Below, piece by piece: positions 1 through 8,222 of a DNA stretch of 15,013 nucleotides (positions within the stretch are counted from its first letter, which is position 1; each line of letters begins with the position of its first letter). A model generated the notes under the pieces. That model ran no database searches and was not told the origin of the DNA. It worked only from the letters and a program-made list of their open reading frames with translations. The stretch comes from CAYTPI01 sp964439625 (GTDB lineage: Bacteria > Chloroflexota > Anaerolineae > Aggregatilineales > UBA3940): contig CAYTPI010000031.1 in NCBI GenBank assembly GCA_964439625.1, positions 1-15,013 on the forward strand. Reading direction: 5' to 3'. The position numbers and the translations under genes were made by a program.

Positions 1-84
1 TAAACAGTAACGCATTCGAAGCATGCTTAAACTACGAGCTAAACTTACTGGTGTATAAGATACAATTCTGAATCTGTCTTACTA

Positions 85-119
85 AAACGAGTAGCCGCTA
101 TGCTGCTCGTTTCTTCTTT
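85..119 (+). terminator. Rho-independent terminator of an upstream gene
   Basis: The arms AAACGAGTAGC (85-95) and GCTGCTCGTTT (102-112) pair over 11 bp with one G-U pair and a 6-nt loop, followed by the T-rich tail TTTCTTCTTT. It lies before the first gene of the window, so it most likely ends transcription coming from a gene outside the left edge. The 84 bases before it hold no gene that I can support. Confidence 0.7.
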
Positions 120-189
120 GGGTAAACCCGTTATGATGTGTGTATAAGTGTTATACTTTTGCTCAAATACGTCACTCGTAGATAGATTT

Positions 190-1632
190 ATGGCAAAGAA
201 AAACAAATACCCGCGGCTCAGCGGGCAGCAGACCGACCCCGGTTACACAGCACGAAAGAAAAATAGTAAGCAACAAACATCCTGGTTGGCATGGATCGGT
301 GTATCCATGGTGCTTATCCTGATGCTCTTGGCAGTGACGCTACCCATTTGGATTCCACTGGCACGCTTCATTGTGCCAGACCGTTACATCGCTGCTTATG
401 CTCCCGAATGGATTAACGAGATTATGTTTGCTTCTGATGCAGACGCAGTCATTCCGGCAGCGAATCTCGATGCAGAAGAGGCTGAAGCTCTATTGCAGAT
501 TACGCCGACTCTTGCACCTCAGGCATCACCCACCGCGGCAGCGACGATTGCGGCAATAGCAGATGAACAACCATCACGGGCTGACCAAATGCAGCCGATT
601 GTCCCTACCCCGACACCAGCATATATCGGTGTTGGTGTGACGACAGATACCGAAGGCGGTGAGGGCGGCATTGCCAACTATAGTCGTGCCGACCTCTACC
701 TTGAAGGCTTTACTCACACATACCAAGGTTGGAACAATTGCGGGCCAGCATCAATAACCACATTATTGAGCTACTGGAATTTCGACACTACGCAGACACA
801 AGCAGCTAATTACTTGAAGCCTGATCCTGAAGATCGTAATGTGAGACCAGATGAACTTGCAGGTTACGTCAGAAGCTTAGGGTTTGGCACAATCATACGC
901 GTCAATGGTGACATTGAGTTGATAAAAGACCTGCTTGATGCGGGTTTCCCAGTGCTTGTCGAGAAAGGGTTTGACCCTGAACCAGATGAACTTGGTTGGA
1001 TGGGCCATTATCTTGTGTTGACGGGTTATTCAAATGCAGCGCAAGAGTTTTACGCAATGGACTCCTATCTCGGCCCAGATCGGAGCATCTCGTATCATCA
1101 GTTAGACAAGTTCTGGCGTCATTTCAACCGTTTGTACCTTGTACCCCATGCCCCAGCTCAGTATGAGGCGGTGGCTAACATCATTGGCGATGACGTCAAC
1201 GATACGACTATGTGGACGAACTCAATCGCACGAGCCCAATCAGAACTTAATTACGACCAAAACGATCCATTCGGCTGGTACAATTTGGGCGCAAGCCTCT
1301 ATAACTTGGGTCGCTATGAAGAAGCAGAGACCGCTTTTGACCAAGCACGGGAGCTTGGCCTCCCATGGCGCATGTTATGGTACCAATATGAACCTTACCA
1401 GACGTATCTTGAAGTAGGCGGAGAGCGGCTGCAGGACGTCGTGTTTCTGGCGGACAATGTCATCGCCAATAATATTTATTCTGAAGAGGCGTACTATTTC
1501 AAGGGGTTGGCTTACCTACAACAAGGTGAAACCAACCGAGCACGTAACATGTTTAATACGGCTTTGAAGTACAATGCGAATTACGCCGCCGCACAGCAAG
1601 CACTCCAAACAGCCTCACAAGCTGGCGGCTAA
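190..1632 (+). CDS. Membrane-anchored C39-family peptidase with C-terminal TPRs
   Basis: Likely a papain-like C39 cysteine peptidase held at the membrane and facing outward. The 480-residue product has a basic N-terminus, one membrane segment at about 31-57, a Pro/Thr/Ala-rich linker to about 145, a peptidase domain and a TPR tail. The catalytic Cys is C184 in WNNCGPAS, the His is H273 in GWMGHYLVLTGY and the Asp is D291 in AMDSYLG. TPR-like units lie at about 356-390 and 430-465. The ATG at 190 is preferred over the GTG at 148 because MAKKNK begins a normal basic N-terminus; neither has a clear ribosome binding site. The 3' end overlaps or abuts the murJ-family gene, so the two are probably co-transcribed. 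The substrate is unknown; a role in envelope protein processing is inference. Confidence 0.85.
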   Translation: MAKKNKYPRLSGQQTDPGYTARKKNSKQQTSWLAWIGVSMVLILMLLAVTLPIWIPLARFIVPDRYIAAYAPEWINEIMFASDADAVIPAANLDAEEAEALLQITPTLAPQASPTAAATIAAIADEQPSRADQMQPIVPTPTPAYIGVGVTTDTEGGEGGIANYSRADLYLEGFTHTYQGWNNCGPASITTLLSYWNFDTTQTQAANYLKPDPEDRNVRPDELAGYVRSLGFGTIIRVNGDIELIKDLLDAGFPVLVEKGFDPEPDELGWMGHYLVLTGYSNAAQEFYAMDSYLGPDRSISYHQLDKFWRHFNRLYLVPHAPAQYEAVANIIGDDVNDTTMWTNSIARAQSELNYDQNDPFGWYNLGASLYNLGRYEEAETAFDQARELGLPWRMLWYQYEPYQTYLEVGGERLQDVVFLADNVIANNIYSEEAYYFKGLAYLQQGETNRARNMFNTALKYNANYAAAQQALQTASQAGG

Positions 1633-3247
1633 AACCTTGACCGACGCCTCCATACAAGATTTTCAAAAAGAGAGCACGCGCAATGAGGATGGTACCAACC
1701 AAGTTGCAAGCGCTTCCTTAATTGCTGCCGGTGGCATCGCATTGTCGTTTGTTGTTGGCATTTTTCAGAATCGGATCGTCGCTGGTTTATTTGGCACCTC
1801 ACCGCAATTCGATGCATACACATCCGCCAACATTATTTCTGAACTGCTGGTGGTTGCACTTGCTGGAGGCACCTTAGTATTCGCGTTTTTGCCGGTGTAC
1901 ACAGCCATCTTAGAAAAAGACAGGCGCGACGCCGCAAACCGATTATTTAGCCAAGTGATTATCAGCATCGTTGGGCTTGTCGGAACATTAGCCATCATTG
2001 TTACACTTACCGCCCCATTACTCGTAAGCGCCCCCGGATGGGGACTGGGCCCTGGCTTTGCACCGGAAATTCAGCAGCTAACAGCTCAACTCATCCGCGT
2101 GTTGATGCTCTCCACGATGATTTTTTCGATCAGCAACTTCATTACGGGGACGTTGCATGCCCACAAGCATTTTCTACTACCGGCGCTATCACCGACGCTC
2201 TATAACATCGGCATTATTCTTGGGGCATTATTTCTCACAGAGCGCCTTGGTATTTTTGGCCTAGCGTGGGGTGCGGTACTAGGCGCACTGCTGCACCTCT
2301 TAATACAATTGCCAGGATTATTTATTTACAAAGTCAGTTGGACGTTTGACTTTAACTTTGATAATCCAGCGCTGCGTCGAGTTGCTGTCCTAATGGCACC
2401 ACGGGTCGCCGACCTCTTTATGGCAAGGATTACCATTGGTTGGCTGAATAGCAACATCGCGTCCGGATTTGACGCCGGTAGTGTCTCTGCCATTGGTTTT
2501 GCATTTACCTTGATGAACTTACCACAGACGCTTATTGGAACGGCTATCGGGTTTGCGATTTTCCCAACACTAGCAACCTTGGCGGCAGGCAAAGACGTTG
2601 CCTCGCAAAGAGAGGCACTCAGTGGGACGCTGCGCGTCGTATTGGCTCTTGTAATCCCCGCAGCCTTTGGCCTAGTACTACTTGGCAAGCCAATTATCCA
2701 ACTACTGTTTGAAGGTGGCGAATTCACTGCAGAAAGTACCAATCTTGTGTATGCAGCACTACGGGCATACACACTGTACCTTGTGACTCAATCTATCCTT
2801 GATATGTCGATTCGGGCATATGCAGCCCAACAAGATACTTACACACCTTTGTATATTTCGTTCTTTACGACTGTGCTCAATATTGGGTTGGCAATCACGT
2901 TATCACGTACAGCGCTGAACTACGCGGCCTTGCCACTTGCAAATGGCATTGCCGTCGGTGTTGAAGCACTGATTGGTTTGGCGATCCTCAGTCGACGTTG
3001 GGACGGAGTCAATGCTCGTCAAATGCTAATAACGACAAGTAAGGCAATTGTCGCATCGTTGGTGATGAGTGCAGTCGTTGTTCTCTTTCTACGCACAGCA
3101 GAACCCAACGCCTTGCTATCATTGGCGGGGGGCGGCCTAATCGGCAGTGTGGTATATATTACCATATCTCTTTTACTTGGCGTGCGTGAAATCGTAACAA
3201 TACCGGTCGGTCTGTTTAAGTATACGTGGGGGCGTTTCACAGGTTAA
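1574..3247 (+). CDS. murJ: MurJ/MviN-family lipid II flippase
   Basis: A polytopic membrane protein of the MurJ/MviN branch of the MOP superfamily, which flips lipid II across the membrane for peptidoglycan synthesis. Numbered from the ATG at 1574, the hydrophobic core starts near residue 44 and runs to the end with about 14 membrane segments. Family hallmarks are FDAY near 79-82, the PALSPTLYN segment (203-211) and the LPQTLIGTAIGFAIFPTLA segment. The Arg-rich stretch usual after the second helix is reduced here (ISELLVVALAGG), so exact function is not proven. The start is uncertain: ATG 1574 overlaps the peptidase gene by 59 nt, while TTG 1637, just after the upstream stop, would give a shorter and more typical N-terminus. 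Confidence 0.88.
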   Translation: MRITPPHSKHSKQPHKLAAKTLTDASIQDFQKESTRNEDGTNQVASASLIAAGGIALSFVVGIFQNRIVAGLFGTSPQFDAYTSANIISELLVVALAGGTLVFAFLPVYTAILEKDRRDAANRLFSQVIISIVGLVGTLAIIVTLTAPLLVSAPGWGLGPGFAPEIQQLTAQLIRVLMLSTMIFSISNFITGTLHAHKHFLLPALSPTLYNIGIILGALFLTERLGIFGLAWGAVLGALLHLLIQLPGLFIYKVSWTFDFNFDNPALRRVAVLMAPRVADLFMARITIGWLNSNIASGFDAGSVSAIGFAFTLMNLPQTLIGTAIGFAIFPTLATLAAGKDVASQREALSGTLRVVLALVIPAAFGLVLLGKPIIQLLFEGGEFTAESTNLVYAALRAYTLYLVTQSILDMSIRAYAAQQDTYTPLYISFFTTVLNIGLAITLSRTALNYAALPLANGIAVGVEALIGLAILSRRWDGVNARQMLITTSKAIVASLVMSAVVVLFLRTAEPNALLSLAGGGLIGSVVYITISLLLGVREIVTIPVGLFKYTWGRFTG

Positions 3248-3290
3248 GATAAGTAATCTTACAGTAACCTAATAGTTGTTCGGGTTAATG

Positions 3291-3299
3291 TGATACAGT
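3291..3299 (+). promoter_or_regulatory. Possible extended -10 promoter for thioredoxin-like gene
   Basis: TG-A-TACAGT has the extended -10 form (TGnTAnanT), with no convincing -35 box. It would start transcription near 3305, about 60 nt before the ATG at 3366. The 118-nt gap after the murJ-family gene also contains a weak hairpin (AGGTTA 3241-3246 with TAACCT 3265-3270) without a T-tail. Confidence 0.25.
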
Positions 3300-3365
3300 G
3301 ATCGAGTCACGTTAATATTAGAAATACAAGAGTTCAAAGAGCAACTTTAAACAGCTAGAAACTAT

Positions 3366-3890
3366 ATGCTTAAAGAAATCATTACACTGATCTTTAATCG
3401 CTACACCTATGTGTCACTCAGCATCTTGGCGTTTTGCATCGCAACTTTTTTAGTGTTGCAAGATCGTGTTTTCAGTACCATTGATATTCTCGGTCTAACT
3501 GTACTGGTGATTGCTATTCTGCTAATCTGGAGTCTGTTGGTCACCAGCCAAACACCTGTGTTGACTGATCTGGAAAAACTACAAGCAGCTCTTAACAATG
3601 GGGAAACGCCAACTATCATAGAGTTGTACTCGCGCTACTGCGTTGGGTGCCTTGCAGTAAAACCCGTTGTTGACCAACTTGAACGTGAAGCTGGTAGCCG
3701 CTTACAAATTATCCGCTTGAATGTAGAAGACGAACCCGGTCTATCGTTGGTCAACGAGTATGATGTGGTATATACGCCAACATTTCTATACTTTGACAGA
3801 AACGGCAAGAAGCTACGCGACAGCACGTTCGTCTTAGACCGTGCGCGTGTGCTCTATGAATTAGATCAAGCCGAGTCTATAGCATCGTAG
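3366..3890 (+). CDS. Membrane-tethered thioredoxin-like protein
   Basis: The 174-residue protein has two N-terminal membrane segments (about 13-31 and 41-60) and a thioredoxin fold from about 65 to the end. The redox motif is C92-V-G-C95 in RYCVGCLAVKP, and the cis-Pro loop is YTPTF with P138, so the active site is complete. CxGC differs from the classical WCGPC. If the N-terminus is inside, two helices place the thioredoxin domain on the cytoplasmic face; that topology is inferred. It likely reduces or isomerises a thiol partner that I cannot identify. Only 10 nt separate it from the phosphatase gene downstream, which suggests an operon. Confidence 0.82.
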   Translation: MLKEIITLIFNRYTYVSLSILAFCIATFLVLQDRVFSTIDILGLTVLVIAILLIWSLLVTSQTPVLTDLEKLQAALNNGETPTIIELYSRYCVGCLAVKPVVDQLEREAGSRLQIIRLNVEDEPGLSLVNEYDVVYTPTFLYFDRNGKKLRDSTFVLDRARVLYELDQAESIAS

Positions 3891-3900
3891 CTAAAGCTGA

Positions 3901-4854
3901 ATGAAGAAGCTCCTCTTTCTCTTTCTTGATGGGGTCGGGTTGGGCGCAAACCAGCCTGATGTCAACCCATTCGCACGCTACAATTTCAGCACTTTAACAT
4001 CATTAAGTGCAGGCAAACGCTGGCTGAGTAACCTCAGTGAGCAGCAGACGACGCGTGCAATTTTCAAGCCAGTTGATGCCAACCTCGAACTCGAAACAGT
4101 TCCGCAAAGTGCTACCGGACAAGCCACCATCATGACTGGGCTGAATGTGCCGCAGCAACTTGGCTACCATTATGGGCCAAAGCCCAACCCTGATGTGTCA
4201 AATGTGATTAAAAAGAACAGTGTAATCCGCAGATTGACAGAGGCTGGCATTCGGGGGCGACTGCTTAACGCCTACCCTGATCGCTTTTTGGCCGCCATTG
4301 AGCAGGGCAAACGGCTGCGATCATCGAATCAACTTGCGCTACATGTCGGCGGTATCAATATGCCGAGTAGTTCGGATTACCTAGAAGGTCGAGCTGTCTC
4401 GGCTGATTTCACTGGACGAATGTGGAAAGAACGTCTGGCAGAGACTGATGCGGCAACCATTATGTGGCGAGAACATTTGAAGGAACTGCCGCTACGGACA
4501 CCGTTTGAGGCAGGTAAGCATATTGTGTCACTACTTGACGAGGTTAATTTCGCCTTCTATGATTACTGGCTAACAGACTACATTGGTCACCGCGGGACGA
4601 TGGAAGACGCAGAACGTGTGCTAAAAAACCTTGATGGTGTTTTAGAGGGTGTTTTAGACTCGTGGGATGATGCTGCTGGATTGATCGTAATTACCAGCGA
4701 TCACGGCAACATTGAGGACATCAGTGAGCGAGGCCATACACGCAATGCGGTACCCTGTGTTGTAATTGGTAAAGAACGCCTACGCTTTGCTCAGAACATC
4801 AAAGACTTGAGCGGTTTTGCACCAGCCTTATTAGGTTTTTTCGGCGTAGAATAA
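3901..4854 (+). CDS. Phosphoglyceromutase-like metalloenzyme (alkaline phosphatase superfamily)
   Basis: A 317-residue member of the alkaline phosphatase superfamily, related to the metalloenzyme domain of cofactor-independent phosphoglycerate mutase and phosphopentomutase. Metal-site motifs appear in order: FLFLDGVGLG with D10, TDYIGHRG with D226 and H230, ITSDHGN with D267 and H268, and RGHTRNAVP with H279. The nucleophile is probably T72 in QSATGQATIMTG, not the Ser of true iPGM. It is much shorter than iPGM (about 510 residues) and lacks room for the full transferase domain, so it is more likely a phosphatase or a mutase on another substrate. Start: ATG 3901, closely following the upstream gene. 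It ends just before the hairpin at 4856-4880. Confidence 0.8.
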   Translation: MKKLLFLFLDGVGLGANQPDVNPFARYNFSTLTSLSAGKRWLSNLSEQQTTRAIFKPVDANLELETVPQSATGQATIMTGLNVPQQLGYHYGPKPNPDVSNVIKKNSVIRRLTEAGIRGRLLNAYPDRFLAAIEQGKRLRSSNQLALHVGGINMPSSSDYLEGRAVSADFTGRMWKERLAETDAATIMWREHLKELPLRTPFEAGKHIVSLLDEVNFAFYDYWLTDYIGHRGTMEDAERVLKNLDGVLEGVLDSWDDAAGLIVITSDHGNIEDISERGHTRNAVPCVVIGKERLRFAQNIKDLSGFAPALLGFFGVE

Positions 4855-4880
4855 AAATGGAGCCTCAATGAGACTCCATT
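4853..4880 (-). terminator. Terminator between convergent genes
   Basis: AATGGAG (4856-4862) pairs with CTCCATT (4874-4880), and CTC/GAG pair inside after one mismatch, giving a stem of about 10 bp with an AAT loop. Read on the minus strand the stem is followed by TTTTTAT, so it mainly serves the lipoprotein gene ending at 4900. It may also stop transcription from the phosphatase gene, although no T-run follows on the plus strand. Confidence 0.8.
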
Positions 4881-4899
4881 CCACAAAAACAATTAGCGA

Positions 4900-5640
4900 T
4901 TAATCATCTTTATCGTAGATAAAATCACCCGTACGTTCTTCAAAGAAGAACGCTTCTTCACCCAACGTTTCGATCTTATGTGTGCCGGGGCGTGGCACTT
5001 CTTCCCCGTCAGAGTTAGTAAACGTCTCAAACTCATATTCGTAGTCTGTGACGTAACCGAGTTCTTCCTGCGTGGCAAACCCGAGTGCCTCACGTTGAGA
5101 GGTTGTTAGTTCTTCCCGCCACACCAAACCGAACCCACGAATGGGCCGTTGAAGGTCATCATCCGGCACTTCAATTGATGGATCATCGATAGGGTCGTTT
5201 TCCTCATCCCATGTATCAACGAAAGACAACCATTCACCGGTTGTTTCATCTTCTTCATCAAAGATAACGACCCAGATTTCACCAGTGCTTGGCAAAAACT
5301 CGTGTATTTCGGAACAACGTTCGTTGAGAGAACGGCCCACCCAAAACATACGACCATTTTCAAATACCTGTTCGACAACACCCGCGTCACAATCGATGTT
5401 GTCACCATTTTCCCCTTCCGAGATGAGGCGTGCTGTGTCATCGTCGGCTTCTACCGCGGCGACATCGCCCTCAGACTCTTCGTCGGCCCCCGAGTCCCCT
5501 TCACCGTCTTCGTCGTCCTCAACGACGACAAACACAGGTGTTTGCGTTGGGTTACTACTAGTTGCAGACTGCTGACAGGCAGTAAGTAATGCCAGCAGCA
5601 ATGTGCTCAGGATAAGGATTGTCAGTTTAAGTTTATTCAT
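4900..5640 (-). CDS. Acidic lipoprotein with RGFG-VWR / ALGFA-type domain
   Basis: The 246-residue product has a lipoprotein signal (hydrophobic 6-20, lipobox LTAC with C22), so it is probably exported and lipid-anchored. Residues 41-68 form a very acidic linker (VEDDEDGEGDSGADEES and onward). The remainder, about 85-246, has the pattern GRMFWVG, an EIWVVIFD strand, RPIRGFGLVWRE and REALGFATQEE. I recognise this arrangement as a repeat-like domain common in Chloroflexota surface proteins; no function is known to me. C84 and C109 could form a disulfide. A weak -10-like TAGAAT lies at 5690-5695 (minus strand). The 104-nt gap to dcd leaves it open whether it is also read from the argS-dcd transcript. 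Confidence 0.8.
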   Translation of the reverse strand: MNKLKLTILILSTLLLALLTACQQSATSSNPTQTPVFVVVEDDEDGEGDSGADEESEGDVAAVEADDDTARLISEGENGDNIDCDAGVVEQVFENGRMFWVGRSLNERCSEIHEFLPSTGEIWVVIFDEEDETTGEWLSFVDTWDEENDPIDDPSIEVPDDDLQRPIRGFGLVWREELTTSQREALGFATQEELGYVTDYEYEFETFTNSDGEEVPRPGTHKIETLGEEAFFFEERTGDFIYDKDD

Positions 5641-5744
5641 ATTTCCATAGTCAATCTGTTACAAACAACAGCCGTGAAGTGTAGCTAGCATTCTATACGC
5701 ATGCCAGCACTTAGGTGTTGCGTTGACTTTACGGTGAGTCTCTG

Positions 5745-6299
5745 TTAGATGCGCGGCAAGACAACGCCGGTTTGATTCTGGTATTTACCCCTACGGTCCG
5801 CATAGCTCACATCACAAGGCTCATCACCTGTAAAGAAGAGGATTTGTGCAATCCCCTCATTAGCGTAGATACGTGCTGGCAACGGAGTCATATTACCAAT
5901 CTCAAGAGTGATGGTACCCTCCCAGCCAGCCTCAAGCACGGTGGTCGGGATTAAGACGCCAGCGCGAATATAGGTTGATTTACACAACACCAGAGCAGTT
6001 ACATCACGCGGCATTCGGATTGTTTCAAGCGACTCAGCCAGCACAAACGAGTTCGGCGGAATGATGCACTCATCGCCCTCAACATCAACATAGCTATCCA
6101 CATCGAAATTTTTCGGGTCGACAATTTTAGTATAGACATTGGTAAATACCTTAAAGCGATTACCCACTCGAATATCATAGCCATAGGAAGATAACCCATA
6201 AGAAATCACATCTTGGCGAACTTGATCTTCAACGAAGGGTTCAATCATCCCATTTGCCTTGACCTGTTCTCTAATCCAGTTATCAGCACGTAAACCCAT
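5745..6299 (-). CDS. dcd: dCTP deaminase
   Basis: Deaminates dCTP to dUTP, feeding dTMP synthesis. The 184-residue protein matches the bacterial Dcd family along its length: SSYGYDIRVG (37-46), VDPKNFD (60-66), IIPPNSFVLA (79-88), CKSTYIRAG (106-114) and the catalytic Glu E133 in ITLEIGN, then IYANEGIAQILFF. It lacks a short loop found after QVR in some proteobacterial relatives, which accounts for most of the length difference. Motifs needed for catalysis appear intact. The ATG at 6299 has the ribosome binding site AAGGA (6308-6312), which overlaps the argS stop codon, so the two genes are an operon with probable translational coupling. Confidence 0.95.
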   Translation of the reverse strand: MGLRADNWIREQVKANGMIEPFVEDQVRQDVISYGLSSYGYDIRVGNRFKVFTNVYTKIVDPKNFDVDSYVDVEGDECIIPPNSFVLAESLETIRMPRDVTALVLCKSTYIRAGVLIPTTVLEAGWEGTITLEIGNMTPLPARIYANEGIAQILFFTGDEPCDVSYADRRGKYQNQTGVVLPRI

Positions 6300-6307
6300 A
6301 AAATTAA

Positions 6308-6312
6308 TCCTT
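6308..6312 (-). promoter_or_regulatory. dcd ribosome binding site overlapping argS stop
   Basis: AAGGA on the minus strand sits 8 nt before the dcd ATG and shares bases with the argS TAA at 6311-6313, which is the arrangement expected for coupled translation. Confidence 0.6.
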
Positions 6313-8050
6313 ACATTCTTTCTGGTATCGACATCCCCATTAAGCTCAAGCTGCGCGCAATCACCTTTTTAGCGGCAGCATAGAGCTTGAGCCGAGCCTT
6401 AGTTAATTCTGGTGACACATCACCATGCATGGCACGTACTTCTTCATAAACAGGGTGGAAGGTCGCCGCTAATTCTTCGTGCGTCCAGTGTGCAAACAAA
6501 TGAGGCCGCAGTTCTGTGACAGCACGTTCAAGCGCATCTGGCAGACCAACTAGAGCTTTGATCAGGGCCAGTTCACTGGCATCTTTCAACAGCGCCACGT
6601 CACCATCTGCAAACTCAATGTCACGGTCTGCAGCTTCACGCAGAATACTCGCACAGCGTACATGTGCATTTTCAATGTAGAAGACCGGGTTTTCGTTGGT
6701 CATCTTTTTGGCACGGTCAACATCGAAGACGAGCTCGCGGTCAGGCTTGATTTCCAACACAAAATAGCGGATAGCATCAGCGCCAACCTGATCCTTATTG
6801 ACCAATTCGTCGATGGCAATATATTCACCCCGACGCGTACTCTGACGGACTTTCTCACCAGAACGCTTGACTGAGACAAATTGGTGAATAATGTATTGTA
6901 TTCGTTCAGCATCATAGCCCAAGGCCGCAACGGCTGCTTTCACGTCTTCCGCCTCTTCAAGATGATCGGCACCAAGCAGGTTGATCGCTAGATCAAAGCC
7001 CCGTTCGAGCTTGTTGATATGATAGGCGATGTCTGGCATGCGGTAGGCTGGTTCGCCTGATGCTTTTACAAGCACTTTATCTTTACTAGTACCCCGCAGT
7101 TGCATCATTTTGATCCAAATAGCTTCTCCCTCAGCAGCCGCTTCTATATCTTCATTATCTGGTCTTAAATCAGCATCCTCAGCTATCTTTGGTTTGACAG
7201 CTTTATATGTTAGGCCAGCTTTCTCAAGACGCTCAAGCACATCCCAAACAGCATTACTATCATACAGGGTACGCTCGTTAAAGTAATTATCAAAGACAAT
7301 TCGAATGCGCGCGAGTGAGTCGCGTTGACCCTGTCCGATGACTTTTTCGGCATAGTCCATAAAAGGCTGAAGGTCATCTCTATCTACCCAATCAGCACCA
7401 ACCTCTTTAACAAGTTGGGCTGCGATGTCATACATGTATTCGCCATGGTAACCATCTTCAGGAAAGTCTTCTTCAGCTTGTTTGTCGAGCTTCTGTAAGT
7501 AACGTGCTCGCAGACTCTCACCGAGATGACGCATTTGGGCACCAGCATTATTGAAGTAATATTCACGCTCGACTTCATATCCCATTGCTGCCATCATCCG
7601 TCCAAGTGTGTCGCCAATCACTCCGCCCCTAATGCGCCCAATAGATATTGGGCCGGTTGGATTAGCGCTGACACATTCCACTTGAACACGTTTTCCAGCG
7701 AAGTCGTCCATCTGAGCCAGGGGTTTAGCAGCTTCCAAAATAGCGTCAACTTGCTGCTGGAGCCATCCCTCGGAGATGCTAAAATTGATGAAGCCACCAG
7801 CTAGAGAAACATCGCCAATAAAGACTGGCTTATCAAAGTGCTTGACGATGGCTTCAGCGATCTTCGGTGGTGCCATTTTAGCTACACGAGCTAGTGGCAT
7901 GGCCACAGGTGTGGCGTAATCCCCGTGCTCTGGTTTGGCAGGGGTTACAGGAGGCGTATCGAAATCAAACTCTGGCAGATCGCCAGCTTTCTGGGCCGCT
8001 TGAATTGCGGTTGATACCGCTTCAGCCAATTCCTTGGTGACTCTTATCAT
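6311..8050 (-). CDS. argS: Arginyl-tRNA synthetase with degenerate class I signatures
   Basis: Charges tRNA-Arg with arginine. The 579-residue product covers the usual layout: N-terminal tRNA-binding domain (1-110), Rossmann catalytic domain, and a C-terminal anticodon-binding domain ending with KLYAAAKKVIARSL. Family segments include EHGDYATPVAM, VECVSANPTGP, EREYYFNNAG, NLLGADHLEE and TNENPVFYIENAHVRC. Two signatures are off: the HIGH site reads SIGR (residues 136-139, nt 7634-7645) and the KMSKS site reads RQSTR (402-406, nt 6833-6847). The ATG at 8050 is preferred over the TTG at 8080, because a GGAGAAAG ribosome binding site precedes it and the predicted promoter would leave almost no leader for the TTG. 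It forms an operon with dcd. Confidence 0.93.
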   Translation of the reverse strand: MIRVTKELAEAVSTAIQAAQKAGDLPEFDFDTPPVTPAKPEHGDYATPVAMPLARVAKMAPPKIAEAIVKHFDKPVFIGDVSLAGGFINFSISEGWLQQQVDAILEAAKPLAQMDDFAGKRVQVECVSANPTGPISIGRIRGGVIGDTLGRMMAAMGYEVEREYYFNNAGAQMRHLGESLRARYLQKLDKQAEEDFPEDGYHGEYMYDIAAQLVKEVGADWVDRDDLQPFMDYAEKVIGQGQRDSLARIRIVFDNYFNERTLYDSNAVWDVLERLEKAGLTYKAVKPKIAEDADLRPDNEDIEAAAEGEAIWIKMMQLRGTSKDKVLVKASGEPAYRMPDIAYHINKLERGFDLAINLLGADHLEEAEDVKAAVAALGYDAERIQYIIHQFVSVKRSGEKVRQSTRRGEYIAIDELVNKDQVGADAIRYFVLEIKPDRELVFDVDRAKKMTNENPVFYIENAHVRCASILREAADRDIEFADGDVALLKDASELALIKALVGLPDALERAVTELRPHLFAHWTHEELAATFHPVYEEVRAMHGDVSPELTKARLKLYAAAKKVIARSLSLMGMSIPERM

Positions 8051-8092
8051 GTGCGAACTTTCTCCAGGAGTCGTCTGCAAACACAGCCAATC

Positions 8093-8101
8093 ATTGTATC
8101 A
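8093..8101 (-). promoter_or_regulatory. Extended -10 promoter for argS-dcd
   Basis: On the minus strand TG-A-TACAAT (extended -10) lies about 43 nt before the argS ATG at 8050, with a predicted start near 8086. No good -35 is present, which an extended -10 can tolerate. The 8-bp palindrome ATACGTAT (8101-8108) adjoins it. Confidence 0.35.
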
Positions 8102-8222
8102 TACGTATTGAGGATGCTCATAGTTCAGATGAATGAAGCATGCAGGCGAGGTTAGCGGTAGGTTACAATCAGATTTAGAGCTTCAACACAATAATTATTC
8201 GATAAGTAAGCCAAGATATCTT

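Noticed and set aside
2326..2772. Antisense 148-codon open frame inside the murJ-family gene
   Set aside because: It lies wholly within a strongly supported membrane-protein gene and lacks a recognisable domain or initiation signal.
3241..3270. Hairpin at the murJ-family stop codon as a terminator
   Set aside because: The AT-rich stem has competing pairings and no T-tail; it is too weak to call.
5285..5589. Two overlapping plus-strand open frames of about 95 codons, Ser- or Val-rich
   Set aside because: They are antisense reflections of the Asp/Glu-rich lipoprotein coding region, where GAC/GAA codons leave the opposite strand free of stops.
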